Positions 59,752 through 64,000 of a stretch of DNA of 64,000 nucleotides are shown piece after piece; position 1 is the stretch's first letter, and each line of letters starts with the position of its first letter. This stretch comes from Actinomadura hibisca NBRC 15177 (GTDB taxonomy: Bacteria; Actinomycetota; Actinomycetes; Streptosporangiales; Streptosporangiaceae). The stretch lies in contig NZ_BCRO01000044.1 in NCBI RefSeq assembly GCF_001552635.1, positions 62,001 through 126,000 on the forward strand, given 5' to 3'. A program made the position numbers and the translations under genes. The notes below the pieces were generated by a model that saw only the letters and a program-made list of their open reading frames with translations, searched no databases and was not told the DNA's origin.

Positions 59752-60738
59752 TCAGGACGGCCCGGCCTCCTCGTCCTCGACGACGCCCCGGCCCGCCGCG
59801 ACCGGCTCCTGCCCGCCGAACCAGTGGACCGTGCTGACCAGCCCCTCCGCCAGGGACACGCGCGGCGTCCACGCCAGCAGCTCGCGCGCGAGCGCGGTGT
59901 CGGGCCGCCGCACCTGCGGGTCGTCGGCCATCCGGGCGACGTGCTCGACCGGCGAGTCCGACCCGACCAGGTCCCGGATCAGCCGGGCCAGCTCCAGCAT
60001 GGTCACCTCGTGCGTGCCGCCGATGTTGCACGGGCCCGCGTGCTCGGACCGCATCATCCGCATCACGCCCTCGACCAGGTCGTCCACGTAGCAGAGCGAC
60101 CGGGTCTGGCGGCCGTCGCCGGTCACCGTGAGGGGGTGTCCGCCCAGCGCCTGGGTGATGAACGCCGGGATGACGCGGCCGTCCTCGCGGCGCATGCGCG
60201 GCCCGTAGGTGTTGAAGATCCGCACGATGGCGGTGCGCACGCCGTGCACGTTGCGGTACGCGGTGGTCAGCGCCTCACCGAACCGTTTCGCCTCGTCGTA
60301 CACGCTGCGCGGCCCGACGGGGTTCACGTTGCCCCAGTACGACTCGGGTTGCGGGTGCACCAGGGCGTCGCCGTAGACCTCCGACGTCGAGGCCAGCAGG
60401 AAGCGCGCGCCCTGCTCGCGGGCGATGTCGAGCATCCGCTTGGTCGCGGCGGAGCCCGCCATCAGCGTCTGGACCGGCAGCCGGAGGTAGTCGATCGGGC
60501 TGGCGGGCGAGGCGAAGTGCAGGATGGCGGTGACCGGCGGCCCCGCGTACTCGAACTCGGCGGCGTCGGCCTCCGCGAACGTGAAGCGCGGGTCGCCCGC
60601 CAGCCGCGCGATGTTCTCGACCCGCCCGGTGAGGAGGTTGTCCACGCAGACGACCTCGTCCCCGTCCGCCAGGAGCCGTTCGCACAGATGCGAACCGACG
60701 AATCCCGCGCCGCCCGTGACGATGACCCGACCCGCCAT
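59752..60738 (-). CDS. NAD-dependent epimerase/dehydratase, UDP-glucuronate decarboxylase-like
   Basis: A 328-residue extended SDR enzyme. The NAD motif is VTGGAGFVGSHL, the catalytic set is LLASTSEVYGD and SVYDEAKRFGEAL (YxxxK), and VRIFNTYGPRMR follows. HFASPASPIDYLRLPVQTL is strongly characteristic of UDP-glucuronate decarboxylase (UXS), which makes UDP-xylose for glycans. GGAGG precedes the ATG at 60736-60738. It is divergent from the GT2 glycosyltransferase, suggesting a shared surface-polysaccharide task. Confidence 0.9.
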   Translation of the reverse strand: MAGRVIVTGGAGFVGSHLCERLLADGDEVVCVDNLLTGRVENIARLAGDPRFTFAEADAAEFEYAGPPVTAILHFASPASPIDYLRLPVQTLMAGSAATKRMLDIAREQGARFLLASTSEVYGDALVHPQPESYWGNVNPVGPRSVYDEAKRFGEALTTAYRNVHGVRTAIVRIFNTYGPRMRREDGRVIPAFITQALGGHPLTVTGDGRQTRSLCYVDDLVEGVMRMMRSEHAGPCNIGGTHEVTMLELARLIRDLVGSDSPVEHVARMADDPQVRRPDTALARELLAWTPRVSLAEGLVSTVHWFGGQEPVAAGRGVVEDEEAGPS

Positions 60739-60872
60739 CCCGTGCCTCCTGTCGGTGGGAAGTTGCACAGCAGACGGTGGCAGCGTCGCCTTGAAACGCG
60801 CTCAGAGATGCCTAGAGCAGATTCCTCGCCCCGCCGTGCAACCTTTCGGCGGCCCGGCCCTGTCCTGTACGC

Positions 60873-61739
60873 GTGAGCGAGACAACGTACGACCTCACCC
60901 CCTCCGGGCCGGCCCGTGCCGGGGCCGCCGGAGACGTCATCGAGCTGTCGGTGGTGATCCCCGCCTACAACGAGGAGACCCGGCTGCTCGCCACGCTCGA
61001 CGCGGTGCGGCACCACCTCAACGGCTACCGGCTGCGCTGGGAGCTGATCGTGGTCGACGACGGCTCGACCGACCGCACGGCCTGGATCGCCGCCACGCGG
61101 GCCGCGCGCGAGCGCCGGATCGTCCTGGTGCGGTCGGCGGCCAACCGCGGCAAGGGGCATGCCGTACGGGCCGGGGTGCGCGTCTCCCGGGGCCGCCAGG
61201 TGCTGGTCTGCGATGCCGACCTCGCCACCCCGATCGAGGAGCTGGCCGTGTTGCGGGCCGCGCTCGCCACCGGGGCCGACGCCGCCATCGGGTCGCGGGC
61301 GCACTGCGCGTCGCGGATCACGGTGCGGCAGAACGTGGCGCGCCGCATGCTCGGCCGGGCCGGGAACCGGCTGATCCAGGTGCTGGCCACCCCCGGCATC
61401 GCCGACACCCAGTGCGGGTTCAAGCTGTTCGACGGTGCCAAGGCGCGCACCGCGTTCGACCTGGCCACCGTCGACGGCTGGGGCTTCGACGTCGAGATCC
61501 TCTACCTGTTCCGCCGGTTCGGCTGGGTGGTGGAGGAGATGCCGGTCTGCTGGGCGCACCAGCCCGGCTCCAAGCTGCGCCCCGGCGGTTACCTGACGAC
61601 GATCGCCGAGGTCGTCCGGATGCGCCGCGCGCACGGGCGGCGGCCGCGTCCCGCCGGGTCCCGCGACGCCGCGCGGCCGGTGGCCGCGCGGCTGACCGGG
61701 CCGTCGGTCGCGACCGAGCACGGGAGGCCCGCGGCATGA
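60873..61739 (+). CDS. GT2 glycosyltransferase (dolichyl-phosphate glucosyltransferase-like)
   Basis: A 288-residue GT-A enzyme: LSVVIPAYNEETRLLATLDA, ELIVVDDGSTDRT, RSAANRGKGHAVRAG, VLVCDADLATP (the DxD site) and PGIADTQCGFKLFDG. These match bacterial DPM1/ALG5-like transferases that charge polyprenyl phosphate with a hexose at the membrane. There is no C-terminal membrane segment. The GTG start at 60873 lacks a strong ribosome site, so leaderless translation is possible. Its TGA overlaps the next ATG (ATGA), coupling it to the large membrane protein that may use the lipid-linked sugar. Confidence 0.9.
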   Translation: MSETTYDLTPSGPARAGAAGDVIELSVVIPAYNEETRLLATLDAVRHHLNGYRLRWELIVVDDGSTDRTAWIAATRAARERRIVLVRSAANRGKGHAVRAGVRVSRGRQVLVCDADLATPIEELAVLRAALATGADAAIGSRAHCASRITVRQNVARRMLGRAGNRLIQVLATPGIADTQCGFKLFDGAKARTAFDLATVDGWGFDVEILYLFRRFGWVVEEMPVCWAHQPGSKLRPGGYLTTIAEVVRMRRAHGRRPRPAGSRDAARPVAARLTGPSVATEHGRPAA

Positions 61740-63565
61740 GCGAGGCGCGCGCCTTCAGCACGACGGGCGACGAGACGGCCGGTCCCCCGACGAGCGCGGA
61801 CCCGCCGGAGACCGACGAGGAACGGCGGCCGTTCCTCTCGCGCGCCGCCGCGCTCGACCTGGCGGCGGCGGGCGGCTTCCTGCTCGCGTCCCTGTTCGTG
61901 TACGCGCGGCTGTGGTCCGATCCGACGCGCCGCTACCTGGTCAACGGCGGGCAGGACCAGACGCAGTGGGAGTGGTTCTTCGCCGTCACCGCCCGGTCGG
62001 TGAGCGAGTTCCACGACCCGTTGTTCACCCATCTCCAGAACGCGCCGCTCGGCGTAAACCTGATGGCCAACACGGTGATGCTGGGCCTGTCGGTGCCGCT
62101 CACCCCCGTCACGCTGCTGTTCGGGGCGAGCGTGACGTGGGCGGTGGTGCTCACCGGCGGGCTCGCCGCCACCGGCTTCGCCTGGTACTGGCTGTTCTCG
62201 CGCAGGCTCGGCCGCTCGCGCGTCGCCGCCGGGGTCGCCGGGGCGTTCTGCGCCTTCGCGCCGCCGGTCATCTCGCACGCCAACGCGCACCCCAACTTCG
62301 TCGTGCTGTTCGCGGTGCCGTTCGTCATCGACCGGATCGTGGTGTTGTGGCGCGGCGAACGACCGGTCCGCAACGGGGTGTTGCTCGGCCTGCTCATCGC
62401 CTACCAGATCTTCCTCGGCGAGGAGATCCTGCTGCTGGCGGCCACCGGGCTGGCGGTGTTCGGCGTCGGGTACGCGCTGGCCCGCCCCGACGCGGTCCGC
62501 GCGGCGGTCCGGCCGCTGCTGGCCGGGCTCGGCACGGCCGCCGCGGTCTCGCTGGCGATCACCGCGTACCCGCTGGCGCGCCAGTTCGCCGGGGAGCAGA
62601 GCTACGCCAGCCTGCTGCACGGCCCGGCGGGCAACGACCTGCTGGCGATCACCGGGTTCGCCGACCGGTCCTGGGCCGGGCCGACGGTGCTCGGCCCGTT
62701 CGGCGTCAGCACCACCGAGCAGAACGCGTTCTTCGGCTGGCCGCTGGTCATCCTGACGGTGGTGCTGGCCTGCTGGATGTGGCGGCAGGCGACGGCGGCG
62801 GCGCTCGCGCTGGTCATCGTGGTGTGCACGGTGTTGTCGCTCGGCCCGGAGATCGTGGTGGGCGGTGAGCCGACCGGGATCACCGGCCCGTGGTTGCTGA
62901 TGTCCAAGCTGCCGCTGTACGAGTCGGTGCTGGAGTCGCGGCTGACGATGGTGTGCATCCCGGCCGTCGCGCTGCTGGTCGCGATGGCCACCGACCAGGT
63001 GCTCGGCGTCGCCCAGGCGGCCCCGTGGCGGGCCGCGCCGCTGCGCATGTTGTGGTGCGTGGTGCTGGCCCAGGCGCTGCTGCCGATCGCGCCCAAGCCG
63101 CTGCTCGCCGAGGACCGCCCGCCTACGCCGCCCTTCTTCACCCAGGGCGTCTGGAAGCGGTACGCCGCGCCCGGCCGCACGATCGTGACGGTGCCACCGC
63201 CGAACGCCGCCAACGCGACCGCGCTGCACTGGCAGGTCGAGGCGGGCCTCGGGTTCGCGCTCGCCGAGGGCTACTTCGTCGGCCCGTACGGGCCCGAACG
63301 CACGGGCGTGTACGGCGCGGTCCCCCGGCCGACCGCGTCGCTGCTGCGCGACGTGGCCGACAAGGGGCAGGTCCCGGCGGTGACCGACGCCGAGCGCGAG
63401 ACCGCGCGGGCCGACCTGCGGTACTGGCGCGCCGACGCGGTGGTGCTCGGCCCGCGCGACAAGCAAGCCGCGCTGCGCGCCACCGTCGAGCAGCTCCTCG
63501 GCCCCGGCCGGTGGGACGGCGGCGTCTGGGTGTGGGACGTGAGGGCGATCACACGTGGCGGATGA
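61736..63565 (+). CDS. polytopic membrane protein, likely lipid-linked-sugar glycosyltransferase (GT-C)
   Basis: A 609-residue protein with about ten membrane helices (for example LGLSVPLTPVTLLFGASVTW, VAAGVAGAFCAFAPPVISHA, WPLVILTVVLACWMWRQATA, LRMLWCVVLAQALLPIAP), an acidic loop after the first helix (VNGGQDQTQWEWFF), and a soluble C-terminal domain of about 160 residues. Overall shape fits GT-C/YfhO-like transferases that use polyprenyl-phosphate sugars outside the membrane; the acidic loop near helix 1 would be catalytic. It is coupled to the GT2 gene, which probably makes its donor. The acceptor is unknown. Confidence 0.8.
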   Translation: MSEARAFSTTGDETAGPPTSADPPETDEERRPFLSRAAALDLAAAGGFLLASLFVYARLWSDPTRRYLVNGGQDQTQWEWFFAVTARSVSEFHDPLFTHLQNAPLGVNLMANTVMLGLSVPLTPVTLLFGASVTWAVVLTGGLAATGFAWYWLFSRRLGRSRVAAGVAGAFCAFAPPVISHANAHPNFVVLFAVPFVIDRIVVLWRGERPVRNGVLLGLLIAYQIFLGEEILLLAATGLAVFGVGYALARPDAVRAAVRPLLAGLGTAAAVSLAITAYPLARQFAGEQSYASLLHGPAGNDLLAITGFADRSWAGPTVLGPFGVSTTEQNAFFGWPLVILTVVLACWMWRQATAAALALVIVVCTVLSLGPEIVVGGEPTGITGPWLLMSKLPLYESVLESRLTMVCIPAVALLVAMATDQVLGVAQAAPWRAAPLRMLWCVVLAQALLPIAPKPLLAEDRPPTPPFFTQGVWKRYAAPGRTIVTVPPPNAANATALHWQVEAGLGFALAEGYFVGPYGPERTGVYGAVPRPTASLLRDVADKGQVPAVTDAERETARADLRYWRADAVVLGPRDKQAALRATVEQLLGPGRWDGGVWVWDVRAITRGG

Positions 63566-63641
63566 GATCGGGCGGCGAAGGTTCTTTTCGAGCTAGGGCG
63601 GTGTCGCGTAAAAGAATGAGGAGCGACCAGGGAGGCGGCCG

Positions 63642-64000
63642 ATGCGGCCAGCGGAGGAAGAAGACTACGTCGCGTACGTCGGCGCGCGGCTGGCCAGGCT
63701 CCGCCGGATCGCGCACTACCTTTGCAAGGACCCCCACCGCGCCGACGACGTCGTGCAGATGACCCTCACCCGCCTCTACGTGCACTGGCGCCGGGCCCGG
63801 CAGGCCGACGACCTGGACCGCTACGTCGAAAGGATGCTGGTGCGGTGTTTCCTCAACGACCAGCAGCTCGGCTGGTGGACCCGCGTCCGCCTCACCGGCG
63901 CGCCGCGCGACACCCCGGTGCTGGCCCCGCCGCCCCCGGCCGACGGCTCCGACGTCGAGACCCGCACCGTCGTGCACGCCGCGCTGGAGCGGGTGCCGCC
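63642..64000 (+). CDS. SigE-family ECF sigma factor (partial)
   Basis: The first 119 codons of an ECF sigma factor are visible before the window ends. It starts MRPAEEEDYVAYVGARLARL, and region 2 reads AHYLCKDPHRADDVVQMTLT with RLYVHWRRARQADDLDRYVE. The pattern is that of the SigE-like SigE family common in actinomycetes (short, often without a membrane anti-sigma factor). GGGAGG stands 6 nt before the ATG at 63642. Region 4 lies outside the window. Confidence 0.88.
   Translation, partial: MRPAEEEDYVAYVGARLARLRRIAHYLCKDPHRADDVVQMTLTRLYVHWRRARQADDLDRYVERMLVRCFLNDQQLGWWTRVRLTGAPRDTPVLAPPPPADGSDVETRTVVHAALERVP

Noticed and set aside
1..64000. CRISPR arrays, tRNA or rRNA genes, transposases, integrases and attachment repeats
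   Set aside because: None was recognised; the defense island edges show no obvious direct repeats by eye, though a dot-plot would be needed to exclude them.

Overview
The window comes from a high-GC Gram-positive actinomycete. The evidence is third-position GC throughout, GTG starts, a sigK-rskA pair, an HTH/DUF5753 plus DUF397 pair, DUF3117, and BREX type 2 (Pgl) genes. Gene content looks most like the Streptosporangiales (Actinomadura and relatives), but that placement is inference. No rRNA, tRNA, CRISPR array, transposase or integrase was seen.

Left part (1-21.5 kb), mostly housekeeping. There is a partial coiled, membrane-anchored protein. Next, on the minus strand, is an operon of a sulfite-oxidase-type molybdopterin protein, a fasciclin lipoprotein, SigK and RskA. 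Then come leucyl aminopeptidase, DUF3117 and an enoyl-CoA hydratase. A probable light/UV module follows: a TudS-like DUF523-DUF1722 protein, an ECF sigma factor, a B12-type MerR regulator and photolyase. A glycosyltransferase, histidine kinase and response regulator run leftward, opposite an ABC exporter, with a clear inverted-repeat operator between them. A tag, SRPBCC and DivIVA-like operon precedes a PhoX-type phosphatase with a PHO-box-like site.

Middle part (21.7-58.1 kb), a defense island. A complete four-gene Wadjet system (jetABCD, apparently type III) is followed 102 nt later by a complete BREX type 2 system (pglW, pglX, pglY, pglZ, brxD, brxHI). The Pgl operon is split between pglW and pglX by about 2 kb holding an HTH/DUF5753-DUF397 pair and two small plus-strand genes. 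The HTH gene has an in-frame amber codon. Downstream are an OLD-like ATPase overlapped with a TOPRIM-like protein (a two-gene candidate defense unit), a DUF262 protein without a recognisable nuclease half, a small membrane protein, and a fused HTH, N6-methylase and HsdS-like protein without a restriction subunit. pglX carries a long AT-rich central section, consistent with replacement of its recognition part.

Right part (58.4-64 kb), chromosomal again. It holds a Cys-rich small protein, a LOG-family protein, a short hypothetical, a UDP-glucuronate decarboxylase-like enzyme divergent from a GT2 glycosyltransferase and a large membrane protein, and a SigE-family sigma factor cut by the window end.

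The most interesting leads are the ATPase/TOPRIM pair, the solitary HTH-methylase-specificity fusion, the amber-interrupted regulator inside the Pgl operon, the mosaic pglX, and the composite architecture of PglW.
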